DNA of 43,269 nucleotides from JAZNBI01 sp045586995. Its GTDB lineage: Bacteria > Bacillota > Clostridia > Oscillospirales > CAG-272. The notes under the pieces were generated by a model, which worked only from the letters and a program-made list of their open reading frames with translations, was not told the DNA's origin and ran no database searches. The position numbers and the translations under genes are program-made. The stretch's first letter is position 1, and each line of letters opens with the position of its first letter. The DNA lies in the NCBI GenBank assembly GCA_045586995.1, contig JAZNBI010000017.1, forward strand, positions 1 through 43,269, written 5' to 3'. Shown one piece after another: positions 19,909 through 28,650 of the stretch.

Positions 19909-21726
19909 ATGCAAAAGAGCGAAAAGCAAAAACATATAAGGAATTTTTCAATTATAGCACATATCGACCATGGCAAATCCACGCTCGCCGACCGTATTCT
20001 TGAAAGCACTCAAGCGGTATCAAAGCGCGAGATGGAAGAACAGGTCTTGGACAACATGGATCTTGAGCGTGAACGCGGAATTACAATCAAGGCGCGCGCG
20101 GTGCGTCTTGAGTATACCGCAAATGACGGCGAAAAATATGAATTTAACCTTATCGATACCCCCGGTCACGTTGACTTTAACTATGAGGTTTCGCGTTCGT
20201 TAAACGCATGCGAGGGTGCGTTGCTCGTTGTCGATGCGACTCAGGGAATAGAAGCGCAAACGCTTGCAAACGCTTATTTGGCGGTCGATTCGAATCTTGA
20301 AATAGTTCCCGTCATAAATAAAATAGACCTTCCGTCAGCCGACGTTGAAAGGGTTCGTTCTGAGATTGAGGATATAATCGGTATACCTGCGGAGGGCTGT
20401 CCCGCAGTTTCGGCGAAAAGCGGACTGAATATTGAGCAGGTGCTTGAAAAAATCGTCAGGGATATTCCGTCGCCCACAGGTGATGAAAACGCACCCTTAA
20501 AGTGTCTTATTTTTGACTCGTATTATGACAGCTATCTCGGAGTCGTCGTATACGTCAAGGTGGTTGACGGTAGTGTTAAGAGCGGAGATACCATTCAGCT
20601 TATGAGTACGGGCAAGACCTTCGAGGTGGTGGACGTCGGTACGATGGAGGCGTTTGGGCTTCATAAGACCGAACGGCTAAGCGCGGGGGAGGTAGGATAT
20701 ATCACCGCGTCTATAAAAAACGTGGGCGATACGCGCGTGGGAGATACTATTACACATGCAAATGCGCCTGCCGACGAAGCGTTGCCCGGATTTAAAACCG
20801 TTCACCCTATGGTTTATGCGGGAATTTATCCCGCCGACGGCGCAAGATACGGCGATTTGCGCGATGCGCTTGAAAAGCTTCGTCTTAACGATGCCGCTCT
20901 TTCCTTTGAGCCCGAAACCTCAATAGCGCTCGGCTTTGGCTTTAGATGCGGTTTTCTCGGACTTCTTCATATGGAAATTATTGAAGAACGTCTTGAAAGA
21001 GAATTCAATCTTGACCTTATAACGACAGCGCCAAGCGTTATATACGAGATAACCAAACGCGGCGGAGAAAAAATATTTATAGATAATCCGTCAAATTATC
21101 CTACGGCAGATGAAATTGAAGTCGCCGCCGAACCGTTGGTGAAAGCAAATATTATTACTCCCACGGCGTACGTCGGAGGGCTTATGGATCTGTGCCAGGA
21201 CAGACGTGGGGTATTCCACGATATGAAATATATAGATTCGGAACGCGTTGAGCTTCATTACGATCTTCCGCTCAATGAGATCATTTATGACTTCTTCGAC
21301 GCGCTTAAAAGCCGTTCGAGAGGTTATGCGTCGCTTGATTATGAGTTTTCCGAATATGTGCCGAGTAAGCTCGTAAAGCTTGATTTCTTGCTCAACGGTG
21401 AGCAGGTGGACGCGCTTTCCTTTATAGTACACGAGGAAAAGGCATATACACGTGCGCGCAGAATTGCGGAAAAGCTTAAGGAGAACATACCGAGGCAGCT
21501 TTTTGAAATTCCGATACAAGCGACTGTCGGATCGAGAGTAATTGCGCGTGAAACCGTTAAAGCACTTCGTAAGGACGTGCTTGCGAAATGCTATGGTGGA
21601 GATATAACACGTAAAAAGAAGCTTCTCGAAAAGCAAAAAGAAGGAAAAAAGAAGATGCGTCAGCTCGGTTCGGTGCAGGTATCGCCCGAGGCGTTTATGG
21701 CGGTGCTTAAGCTTGATGATAATTGA
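19909..21726 (+). CDS. lepA: Elongation factor 4 (LepA), translational GTPase
   Basis: The 605-aa length is standard. The G domain shows IAHIDHGKSTLADRI (G1, with His-Gly-Lys-Ser), RGITIKARAV (G2), IDTPGHVDF (G3) and NKIDLPSA (G4). The EF4-specific C-terminal domain ends RREKKKLLEK-like (TRKKKLLEKQKEGKKKMRQL). EF4 acts on ribosomes and is linked to back-translocation and initiation. hemW starts 1-2 nt after the stop, so both are one transcription unit, as in many Firmicutes. Confidence 0.97.
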   Translation: MQKSEKQKHIRNFSIIAHIDHGKSTLADRILESTQAVSKREMEEQVLDNMDLERERGITIKARAVRLEYTANDGEKYEFNLIDTPGHVDFNYEVSRSLNACEGALLVVDATQGIEAQTLANAYLAVDSNLEIVPVINKIDLPSADVERVRSEIEDIIGIPAEGCPAVSAKSGLNIEQVLEKIVRDIPSPTGDENAPLKCLIFDSYYDSYLGVVVYVKVVDGSVKSGDTIQLMSTGKTFEVVDVGTMEAFGLHKTERLSAGEVGYITASIKNVGDTRVGDTITHANAPADEALPGFKTVHPMVYAGIYPADGARYGDLRDALEKLRLNDAALSFEPETSIALGFGFRCGFLGLLHMEIIEERLEREFNLDLITTAPSVIYEITKRGGEKIFIDNPSNYPTADEIEVAAEPLVKANIITPTAYVGGLMDLCQDRRGVFHDMKYIDSERVELHYDLPLNEIIYDFFDALKSRSRGYASLDYEFSEYVPSKLVKLDFLLNGEQVDALSFIVHEEKAYTRARRIAEKLKENIPRQLFEIPIQATVGSRVIARETVKALRKDVLAKCYGGDITRKKKLLEKQKEGKKKMRQLGSVQVSPEAFMAVLKLDDN

Positions 21727-21727
21727 G

Positions 21728-22885
21728 ATGAACGAAAAGGCTGAAAATAAAAATCTCGGTATCTATATCCACATACCGTTTTGCGTACAAAAATGTCGTT
21801 ATTGCGATTTTTGTTCCTTTCCGCACAACAGAAATACGCCGAGGGATCTTGAATTTGCCGATAAATACGTAGACGAGCTTTGCTCGGATATCAAAAAAGC
21901 GGCAAGTGCCATGAGCGCATATAATGTAGATACTGTATATTTGGGCGGCGGAACACCGACATTACTTTCGCCGATACAATTTGAGAAGCTTTTCAAGGAG
22001 CTTTCAGAAAGTGCGAATATACTGCCCGATGCCGAAATAAGTATTGAATGTAACCCTGCAACGGCAGATGAGGAATATCTGAAAACGCTGCGCGGTATGG
22101 GGGTGAACCGTTTAAGCATAGGATTTCAAAGCGCAAATGAGAGGGAGCTTTGTGCTCTCGGAAGGGTCCATACGTTTTACGATGCCCAAAAGGTTTTTGA
22201 CGATGCCAGAAACGCCGGCTTTGATAACGTAAGCGTAGACGTTATGTACGGTATACCCGAGCAAACCGAAAAATCATTTTCCGAAACCTTGAATTCAATA
22301 ATTGCCCTTGCTCCCGAGCACATATCTTCATATTGCTTGAAGCTTGAGGAGGGAACACCGCTTTTTTGCGAAAAAAACCGCTTGTCGCTTCCGAGTGACG
22401 ATGCTGTGTTCGAAATGTATTCGAATATGGCGGAAAAGCTTGCGAGCGTTCAATATGAGCGTTATGAAATAAGCAATTTTGCAAAACGCGGATATAAATC
22501 AAGGCATAATTTAAAATATTGGACGGGGGGAGATTATCTCGGATTTGGAATGTCGGCACATTCCTATTTCCAAGGAGAGCGTTTTTCTGTTTCTTCGGAC
22601 GCCGAGGACTTTTTTAAGCCGAATAAGATTTGCGACAGATATTTCATTGAGCCGAATGAAAAAATGCGCGAATATATTATGCTTCGTATGCGTCTTGAAG
22701 AAGGAATAGATGCAGATGATTTCGAAAAGCGTTTCGGGGCGAATTTCTGTGAGCTGTACGGAAATGCCTTGAAGTCATACGGAGAAAAATACGTAAAATC
22801 TTTTGGCAAACGTATATCTTTTACAACCGAGGGAATGTATGTCAGTAATTATATCCTTTCGGAAATTATTGACTTTGATACATAA
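21728..22885 (+). CDS. hemW: HemW, radical SAM heme chaperone-like protein
   Basis: The product opens with IYIHIPFCVQKCRYCDFCSF: the CxxxCxxCxC pattern that binds the 4Fe-4S cluster and marks HemN/HemW proteins. Next are LGGGTPTLL, EISIECNP, GVNRLSIGFQSANERELCAL and VDVMYGIPEQT. The 385-aa length and four-cysteine motif fit HemW, which binds heme and is not a true coproporphyrinogen oxidase. Start ATG 21728 is right after the lepA stop (21724-21726); ATG 21716 is a possible alternative giving a small overlap. No strong Shine-Dalgarno is seen, so coupling to lepA is assumed. Confidence 0.92.
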   Translation: MNEKAENKNLGIYIHIPFCVQKCRYCDFCSFPHNRNTPRDLEFADKYVDELCSDIKKAASAMSAYNVDTVYLGGGTPTLLSPIQFEKLFKELSESANILPDAEISIECNPATADEEYLKTLRGMGVNRLSIGFQSANERELCALGRVHTFYDAQKVFDDARNAGFDNVSVDVMYGIPEQTEKSFSETLNSIIALAPEHISSYCLKLEEGTPLFCEKNRLSLPSDDAVFEMYSNMAEKLASVQYERYEISNFAKRGYKSRHNLKYWTGGDYLGFGMSAHSYFQGERFSVSSDAEDFFKPNKICDRYFIEPNEKMREYIMLRMRLEEGIDADDFEKRFGANFCELYGNALKSYGEKYVKSFGKRISFTTEGMYVSNYILSEIIDFDT

Positions 22886-22904
22886 TAAAAAATTTTTAAT
22901 TTTA

Positions 22905-22933
22905 TTGACAACACGATGAAAATAAGATACAAT
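22905..22933 (+). promoter_or_regulatory. Promoter of the DUF1292 gene
   Basis: TTGACA (22905-22910) and TACAAT (22928-22933) with a 17-nt spacer, about 36 nt before the ATG. Confidence 0.7.
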
Positions 22934-22968
22934 ATAAGTAATAAAAGAATTTGGGAGTAGTTAATATT

Positions 22969-23274
22969 ATGGATGAAAATATGCTTGGTAACGAATACTA
23001 TACATTGACCGACGAGGACGGTAACGAAAGTGAGTTTGAGCTTATCGGTCGTTGTGAGCTTAAAGGGTGCGAGTATTTGGCACTCATTCCTGCGGAGACA
23101 GATGGAAAAGAAACGGTTGAATTCAGCGAATACGTAATTTTAAAAGCGGTTAAAGAAGACGGAGAAGATGTTTTTGTCACCATTGATGATGACGACGAGT
23201 TCGATATGGTCGCCGACTATTTTGACGATGCTTTTTCACAGGAAATCGATTACGATGGAGAAGATGACGAATAA
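22969..23274 (+). CDS. DUF1292 (YrzB-like) acidic protein
   Basis: ATG 22969 gives MDENMLGNEYYTLTDEDGNE, typical of DUF1292; GGGAG lies 10 nt upstream. The protein is 101 aa and strongly acidic, with the family pattern ELIGRCELKGCEYLALIP and an Asp/Glu-rich end (DDDDEFDMVADYFDD). Homologues are widespread in Firmicutes, often near alaS-ruvX, but have no known function. Here it precedes 6S RNA with no overlap. Confidence 0.85.
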   Translation: MDENMLGNEYYTLTDEDGNESEFELIGRCELKGCEYLALIPAETDGKETVEFSEYVILKAVKEDGEDVFVTIDDDDEFDMVADYFDDAFSQEIDYDGEDDE

Positions 23275-23325
23275 TTTTTAAGTATCACTCCTGCTTAGTG
23301 CGTGATAATCGTGTATAAAACCCAC

Positions 23326-23517
23326 AAAACAGAAAAGGAGCTCGAAATAAATTCCGAGGTGGTTTGCAGACCTCCCTTTCTCCTTCGCGATTGACTTGTC
23401 TCGGTTGGAAAAAGGACGTTGGGAGCAGTAAAGTCAAGGATAGAGCACCGCCCTTGCATATGCAGGGTTTCAAATCGCGGTTACACGGCTCGGCGGGAAT
23501 ACATACAAGAGAGCTCC
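23326..23517 (+). ncRNA. ssrS: 6S RNA (SsrS)
   Basis: The sequence folds as a long rod with a central bubble. GGAGCTC (23338-23344) pairs with GAGCTCC (23511-23517). ATTCCGAGGTGGTTTGC on the 5' side pairs with GGCTCGGCGGGAAT on the 3' side, and CGCGATTGACTT pairs with AAGTCA and AATCGCG farther in. The 3' strand of the bubble has the small hairpin CCCTTGCATATGCAGGG. The order of these parts, and wording such as CGAGGTGGTTTGC...CACC...GGTTACACGGCTCGG, parallels E. coli 6S RNA. 6S RNA mimics an open promoter and sequesters sigma-A RNA polymerase. A -10-like TATAAA is at 23314-23319. ORFs here on both strands are rejected. Confidence 0.8.
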
Positions 23518-23548
23518 TTCGTTTTTACGAAGGAGTTTGTTTTTTTTG
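23514..23548 (+). terminator. Terminator of 6S RNA, overlapping its closing stem
   Basis: CTCCTTCG (23514-23521) pairs with CGAAGGAG (23528-23535), then TTTGTTTTTTTT. The left arm shares CTCC with the 3' strand of the 6S closing helix. Confidence 0.8.
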
Positions 23549-23577
23549 AAAAATAATTTTTCGGAGGTATAATAAAA

Positions 23578-24873
23578 ATGGGAATTATCAGAGCTACACT
23601 TAATGCCATAGGCGGTGGATTCGGAGATCAATGGGAAGAGGTTATTGAAGCGGATTCGATGAGCGATACCTCGGTTTTTGTAAAGGGAGTTAAGGTCCGC
23701 GCAAACGATAAGAGAAACACAAATAAAAAGGGAACTGCCGACGTTATTTCAAACGGTTCTATTATACACGTTTATCCAAATCAGTTTATGATACTCGTCG
23801 ACGGCGGTAAAATTGTAGACTATACAGCCGAAGAGGGATACTTTAAGGTTGACAACAGCAGCGCGCCCTCGCTTTTTAACGGTCAGTTCGGAGATTCTAT
23901 TGCCGATGCATTCAGACGTATTAAGTATTCGGGAGTTCCGTCCTATTCGCAAAAGGTTTTTTATATTAATCTTCAAGAGATAAAGGGAATTAAATTCGGA
24001 ACAAGAGCGCCTGTTAATTATTTCGATAATTTTTATAATTCCGAGCTGTTTTTGAGAGCTCACGGTACATATTCAATAAAGATTACCGATCCCATCAAAT
24101 TTTATGCCGAAGCAATACCGAAAAACAAGGATTACGTTGATATAAATGATATTAACGAGCAATATCTTTCGGAATTTTTAGAGGCGTTTCAGGCGGCAAT
24201 CAATCAGATGTCGGTTGACAACATCAGAATTTCTCAGGTCGCAAGTAAATCCCGCGAGCTTTCGAAATATATGGCTAACGAGCTTGACGAGGATTGGAAG
24301 CGTATGCGCGGATTTGAGGTTCAATCGGTAGGAATTGCAAGCGTTTCTTATGATGACGAGTCCAAGAAGCTCATAAATATGAGAAATCAAGGAGCAATGC
24401 TTGGCGACGCTGCTGTACGCGAAGGATACGTTCAGGGCTCTATCGCGCGCGGTATGGAAGCGGCAGGCAGCAATGCAAACGGAAGCGCGGCGGCGTTTAT
24501 GGGTATGGGTATCGGAATGAATACCGCGGGCAATTTTATGGGCGCGGCATCACAGTCAAATCAAGCGCAAATGCAGCAGCAGGCAGAGGCAAAGAGAGCC
24601 GAAGCCGAAAGAGCTGCCGCCGAGGGCGCTTGGGTGTGTGCGTGCGGTTCTAAAAACAGCGGCAATTTCTGTGCTAATTGCGGAAAGCAAAAGCCGATTT
24701 CAATCGTTGCTTGGAAATGCGAGTGCGGGGCTGAAAACTCGGGAAAATTCTGCTCCGAATGTGGAAAACCGAAGCCGCAAGCCGTTGAGAATAAGGATTG
24801 GTTCTGCACACAGTGCGGAAAGAAAAATTCGGGAAAATTCTGCGCGGAGTGCGGTACGAAACGCCCCGAATAA
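23578..24873 (+). CDS. SPFH-domain protein with three C-terminal zinc ribbons (YdjI-like)
   Basis: The 431-aa protein starts MGIIRATLNAIGGGFGDQWE, the start of the YdjI/virion-core-protein SPFH family, and the SPFH body continues to about residue 265 (FYINLQEIKGIKFGTRAPVN, FLRAHGTYSIKITDP). A Gly/Ala/Gln-rich linker (AAAFMGMGIGMNTAGNFMGA, QAQMQQQAEAKRAEAE) follows. The end has three rubredoxin-like zinc ribbons, each CxC/CxxC with NSGKFC or NSGNFC. SPFH proteins form membrane-associated rings or microdomains. GGAGG lies before ATG 23578. Two partner genes follow, as in the B. subtilis ydjGHI locus, but no pspA homologue is present here. Confidence 0.88.
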   Translation: MGIIRATLNAIGGGFGDQWEEVIEADSMSDTSVFVKGVKVRANDKRNTNKKGTADVISNGSIIHVYPNQFMILVDGGKIVDYTAEEGYFKVDNSSAPSLFNGQFGDSIADAFRRIKYSGVPSYSQKVFYINLQEIKGIKFGTRAPVNYFDNFYNSELFLRAHGTYSIKITDPIKFYAEAIPKNKDYVDINDINEQYLSEFLEAFQAAINQMSVDNIRISQVASKSRELSKYMANELDEDWKRMRGFEVQSVGIASVSYDDESKKLINMRNQGAMLGDAAVREGYVQGSIARGMEAAGSNANGSAAAFMGMGIGMNTAGNFMGAASQSNQAQMQQQAEAKRAEAERAAAEGAWVCACGSKNSGNFCANCGKQKPISIVAWKCECGAENSGKFCSECGKPKPQAVENKDWFCTQCGKKNSGKFCAECGTKRPE

Positions 24874-24906
24874 ATCGATATTGCAAACTGATCGGAGGAT
24901 TTCAAT

Positions 24907-25968
24907 ATGAATAATGCTACCGTAGTATATCAATGTCCGAATTGCGGTGCAGGTCTTATGTTCGATCCGGAAAAACAGAAGTTTTGTTGCGATTTTTGCA
25001 TATCGGAGTTTACCGAAGCCGAGCTGATTGAGGACGGCGCCGAGGACAGAGCCCGCGCCGAAGAAGAAGCCGACAAGGATTTTTGTGAGCAGATGAATGA
25101 ATACCTCTGCCCGAACTGCGGTGCGGCGGTCGTTGCGGATGAAAGCACTGCGGCGGATTTTTGCTATTTTTGTCACAACCCTATCGTACTTTCGGGCAAG
25201 CTCTCGGGGCAAATGAAGCCGCATAAGATCATTCCCTTTAAGTACAATAAAGAAATGGCAGAAAACGAGTTTATCAATTTTGCCAAAAAGAAATGGTTTG
25301 TTCCGCGCAGATTTTTTGCAAAGGATCAAGCCGATAAAATTTCGGGAATTTATTTTCCTTTTTGGGTAACGGATGCGGATACACGCGGCTTATATAACGC
25401 CACAGCAACCAAAATAAGAGTGTGGCGAGTGGGAAACGTTCAATATACCGAAACTTCAAAATATAAAATTCAACGCTCGGGCGACATACACTTTGAGGAT
25501 ATTGTTACATCGGCGCTCTCCGAAGCCGATAAAACCATGCTCGAGGCGATACTTCCTTTTCCCTCGGATTCTCTTATAGATTTTTCGATGCCCTATCTTT
25601 CCGGATTTGTGGCTAAAAAAAGAGATATAGACAGAGAATCGCTTTCGGGCGAGATCAAGCACAGAATGAAGAATTACGCAAACGAAATTTTCAGAGGTAC
25701 AGTACAAAACGGATACAATTCGGTTGTTACAAATTCATGTAACGTCGATATATTGTCAAGTCATTGGGAATATACACTGATGCCTATCTGGGTGCTTACC
25801 TATAAGGGAAAGAAAAATAAGGTATATACATACGCTATGAATGGCTATACAGGTAAAATATACGGAGAAATACCTATCGATTGGAAGCGGCTGTTCGCAT
25901 TTTTCGGCGGTATCGCTTGCGGCGCGGCTGCATTGCTTTCCATGTTGGGAGGTGTTCTGTTTTGCTGA
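24907..25968 (+). CDS. Zinc-ribbon membrane protein, YdjG-like
   Basis: The 353-aa protein has a first zinc ribbon YQCPNCGAGL...FCCDFC and a second one LCPNCGAAV...FCYFCHNP in residues 8-95. A large soluble part follows (IIPFKYNKEMAENEFINFAK, IYFPFWVTDADTRGLYNATA), and the last 22 residues form a membrane helix (FFGGIACGAAALLSMLGGVL). This order fits YdjG-type proteins found beside SPFH/TPM genes. It starts 33 nt after the SPFH gene with GGAGG and overlaps the next gene's TTG start, so it is in the same operon. Function in envelope stress or membrane organisation is suggested by the neighbours. Confidence 0.82.
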   Translation: MNNATVVYQCPNCGAGLMFDPEKQKFCCDFCISEFTEAELIEDGAEDRARAEEEADKDFCEQMNEYLCPNCGAAVVADESTAADFCYFCHNPIVLSGKLSGQMKPHKIIPFKYNKEMAENEFINFAKKKWFVPRRFFAKDQADKISGIYFPFWVTDADTRGLYNATATKIRVWRVGNVQYTETSKYKIQRSGDIHFEDIVTSALSEADKTMLEAILPFPSDSLIDFSMPYLSGFVAKKRDIDRESLSGEIKHRMKNYANEIFRGTVQNGYNSVVTNSCNVDILSSHWEYTLMPIWVLTYKGKKNKVYTYAMNGYTGKIYGEIPIDWKRLFAFFGGIACGAAALLSMLGGVLFC

Positions 25969-26720
25969 AAACAAAAGGTGTTTTATCGCTTTTGTTGGCT
26001 TTATTGCTTTCGATACCGATATTTATATTCGGTATCTCGGCATCCGGCGCCGATACTGCCTTTTCGGAACAGCGCATATACGACATGGCAGGGCTTTTTA
26101 ATGCCGATGAAATTGCAAAAATCAATTCGCTTTGCTTGAGTAAAACCGAAAAATCGGGTGCGGGATATTTTGTCGCTACTACCGACGGTTACTATAACGG
26201 TGAACATTTCCTTTATGATTTCGGATATAGCAGCAACGATGATATCATACTGCTTGTTATCACTAAAGAGGGTTCGACCGTATATTACGATATGTATACA
26301 TACGGCAATGCTTGGGATAAAATCAGTGATAATGAGGTTGATGCTATTCTCGATTCGGATGATGTTTACGACAATTTAAAGGGTTGGAATCTTGAAGAGG
26401 GAACGCTTGCGTTTATAAATTATTCCGAACGCGCCTACAGCGGTTGGTTCGGATTTGGCAGAGTCGTTATCTGGTCTTTAATAATTGCACTTGTTATAGC
26501 GGCTATCTGCGCGGGCTCGGTCGTCGCGCAGTATAAAATGAAGACACGACCTACGAATTATCCCTTGGAGCATTATACAAAGCTTTCTCTTAAAGAAAGC
26601 GACGATATATTTATCGGAAAGAACGTGACAAGAGTGGTTATTTCCTCATCCTCCGGCGGTAGTCGCGGAGGTGGGGGCGGTGGACGCGGAGGTGGCGGAG
26701 GTCATCGCGGCGGCAGATAA
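25962..26720 (+). CDS. TPM-domain membrane protein, YdjH/YgcG-like
   Basis: A TTG start at 25962 is chosen: GGGAGGTG lies 7 nt upstream and the product then begins with a signal-like segment MLKTKGVLSLLLALLLSIPI. The TPM domain follows (RIYDMAGLFNADEIAKINSL, GAGYFVATTDGYY, DDIILLVITKEGSTVYYDMY). A single membrane helix (VVIWSLIIALVIAAICAGSV) comes next, then a cytoplasmic part ending in a Gly/Arg tail (SRGGGGGGRGGGGGHRGGR). TPM domains of YgcG/YdjH proteins face outside. It overlaps the YdjG-like gene by 7 nt. The operon ends at the terminator at 26733. Confidence 0.85.
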   Translation: MLKTKGVLSLLLALLLSIPIFIFGISASGADTAFSEQRIYDMAGLFNADEIAKINSLCLSKTEKSGAGYFVATTDGYYNGEHFLYDFGYSSNDDIILLVITKEGSTVYYDMYTYGNAWDKISDNEVDAILDSDDVYDNLKGWNLEEGTLAFINYSERAYSGWFGFGRVVIWSLIIALVIAAICAGSVVAQYKMKTRPTNYPLEHYTKLSLKESDDIFIGKNVTRVVISSSSGGSRGGGGGGRGGGGGHRGGR

Positions 26721-26732
26721 TATAAAAACAAA

Positions 26733-26765
26733 TCAAACCCCGCAGAATCGTTCTGCGGGGTTTGA
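26733..26765. terminator. Bidirectional terminator between the TPM gene and secG
   Basis: TCAAACCCCGCAGAA pairs perfectly with TTCTGCGGGGTTTGA around a TCG loop. Confidence 0.88.
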
Positions 26766-26789
26766 TCTGTATATTTCGTCAATCAAAAA

Positions 26790-27035
26790 TTATTTTGAAA
26801 CAACAATATACATAACAATGACGAGTATTGTGAAAATAACCGATACAACCGTTGTTGCCTTGGACAAAATTTTATCCCAAGCGCTTGCTTTGGATTTTCC
26901 GAAAAATGTTTCGGCACCGCCTGCGATAGCACCGGAAAGCTTTTTATCTTTACCGGATTGCATAAGAACAGCGATTATAAGGAAAACAGACATTATCATC
27001 AATATAATGCCGATTACAAGCTCCAATGTTTCCAT
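26790..27035 (-). CDS. secG: SecG, preprotein translocase subunit
   Basis: The 81-aa protein has two membrane spans (LELVIGIILMIMSVFLIIAV and VVSVIFTILVIVMYIVV) joined by the conserved loop LMQSGKDKKLSGAIAGGAET, then FFGKSKA. This is the SecG signature; SecG assists SecA-driven export through SecYE. GGAGGG lies 5 nt before the ATG. It is monocistronic and convergent with the TPM gene. Confidence 0.95.
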   Translation of the reverse strand: METLELVIGIILMIMSVFLIIAVLMQSGKDKKLSGAIAGGAETFFGKSKASAWDKILSKATTVVSVIFTILVIVMYIVVSK

Positions 27036-27187
27036 TTTAACCCTCCGTAATAAATATATCCATTCCTTTAGTGAAAAAAGAAATTTAAATTCTATAATAT
27101 ATTACCATAAATAAAAGGAAAAATCAATACAAAAACCAAAAAAATTTTTATAAGTGTTTTTTTGTCTGCACAATATTTTAAAATCTA

Positions 27188-27215
27188 TTGACAAAGTGCT
27201 TTTATAGTATATAAT
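27188..27215 (+). promoter_or_regulatory. Promoter of the MATE transporter gene
   Basis: TTGACA (27188-27193) and TATAAT (27210-27215) with a 16-nt spacer, about 38 nt before the ATG. Confidence 0.75.
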
Positions 27216-27252
27216 TTGTAGTAGGATCATTATACCTGCGTGAGGTGAAAAC

Positions 27253-28641
27253 ATGCCAAGCTCCACAAAATTATTGCGTAAAAATATGACCGAAGGTAAA
27301 ATATTTTCGCCAATGCTTATATTTACACTTTCGGTTATGGCAACCGCTTTATTACAAAAATTATACAGCACTGCCGATATTATTGTAGTAGGGCAATTTT
27401 TGGGCGGCGACGCCGTAGCGAGTATAGGCGCGACCTCGAGTATCGAAGGGCTTACGATAGGGCTCTTCTTCGGTCTTTCGATGGGCGCGGCTGTTTCTGT
27501 TTCGCATAAGTACGGCGCGCGGGATTATGAAGAGGTCGGAGAATATATAAATACGATTTTTACGCTCGCCACAGTTCTTGGAATCGTAACGGGAATATTC
27601 GGATTTTGTACCGCGCGTACATTTCTCGAATTGATGAAGACTCCCGATGACATTATCGATGCATCGACTCTGTATTTGAAAATAGTATATATAGGTATTC
27701 CGGGGTCTTTTATAAATAACTACGCAGCGGCTACAATGCGCGCTATGGGAGATTCCAAGCATCCCTTTATATTCTTTTCGATTTCCGGACTTCTTAATTT
27801 TGTTCTTAATATTATAAGCGTTGCTATTTTCAAAATGGGCGTTGATGGTGTGGCGATAGCCACCGTGATCTCGGTTTATTTTTCGACGTTCTTGATATTC
27901 AGATATTTTTTAAAGCTTAAAGCGCCCTTGAATTTTGATTTTAAAAAGATGAATTTAAATAAAAAACGCGTTATGCAGATATTGCGTTACGGCGTGCCGA
28001 GCGCCATTCAATCAATGATGTTTTCGCTTTCAAATGTTTTGATACAATCATCTATAAACTCGTTCGGCACGGTTGCCATTTCGGCAAACGCCGCGGCATC
28101 TAATATTGAAGGGTTTTTGAATCTTGCTTGCAATTCCTCGCATCAGGCGGCATTGACCTACGTCGGTCAAAATATCGGAGCTAAAAAATATGATCGAATC
28201 AAAAAAATCGTTGCGTACAACCTGATTATCGTAACAGTAACGGGTATGCTGTTTTCGTATATGTCGATCTTTTTCGGAAGACCGCTGTTGGCGTTGTTTC
28301 TGCCCGGGGACTACGAAGCTATTGAAGCGGGTATGATTCGTATAATTATAAACGGTATTCCGTACTTTATATTCGGTCTTATGGACACTATGGGCGGAAT
28401 TATGAGAGGACTTGGAAGGTCGGTTTTCCCAACGGTAGTGGCGTTTATAGGTATTTGCGTTTTCAGAGTGGTTTGGATATATACGGTCTTTGCCGCATAT
28501 CCGACGCTCGAGGTCTTGTATTATTCCTATCCCATATCCTGGGCAATGACCTTTATCGCGCATTTTATAAGCTTTGTTTTTGTATTTCGCGGCATGTTAA
28601 AAAGACAGGAAAAGCAATTGAAGTTATCAATCGATACATAA
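27253..28641 (+). CDS. MATE-family efflux transporter
   Basis: The 462-aa protein has the MATE topology of twelve membrane helices. Family signs are MTEGKIFSPMLIFTLSVMAT, LYSTADIIVVGQFLGGDAVA, GLSMGAAVSVSHKYGARDYE and, in the second half, QAALTYVGQNIGAKKYDRIK. These transporters use Na+ or H+ gradients to expel drugs and metabolites. The subgroup is that of clostridial DinF/NorM-like proteins; the substrate cannot be told from sequence. AGGTG lies before ATG 27253. The HD-domain gene follows 9 nt after the stop and is probably cotranscribed. Confidence 0.93.
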   Translation: MPSSTKLLRKNMTEGKIFSPMLIFTLSVMATALLQKLYSTADIIVVGQFLGGDAVASIGATSSIEGLTIGLFFGLSMGAAVSVSHKYGARDYEEVGEYINTIFTLATVLGIVTGIFGFCTARTFLELMKTPDDIIDASTLYLKIVYIGIPGSFINNYAAATMRAMGDSKHPFIFFSISGLLNFVLNIISVAIFKMGVDGVAIATVISVYFSTFLIFRYFLKLKAPLNFDFKKMNLNKKRVMQILRYGVPSAIQSMMFSLSNVLIQSSINSFGTVAISANAAASNIEGFLNLACNSSHQAALTYVGQNIGAKKYDRIKKIVAYNLIIVTVTGMLFSYMSIFFGRPLLALFLPGDYEAIEAGMIRIIINGIPYFIFGLMDTMGGIMRGLGRSVFPTVVAFIGICVFRVVWIYTVFAAYPTLEVLYYSYPISWAMTFIAHFISFVFVFRGMLKRQEKQLKLSIDT

Positions 28642-28650
28642 GGAGTATTT

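Noticed and set aside
23285..23549. ORFs on both strands between the DUF1292 gene and the SPFH gene
   Set aside because: They lie within the 6S RNA gene and lack ribosome-binding sites.
24700..25329. 209-aa minus-strand ORF in the SPFH/YdjG region
   Set aside because: Shadow of two real plus-strand genes; composition and lack of RBS argue against it.
26671..27114. 147-aa plus-strand ORF over secG
   Set aside because: It is antisense to the well-supported secG and crosses the terminator at 26733-26765.
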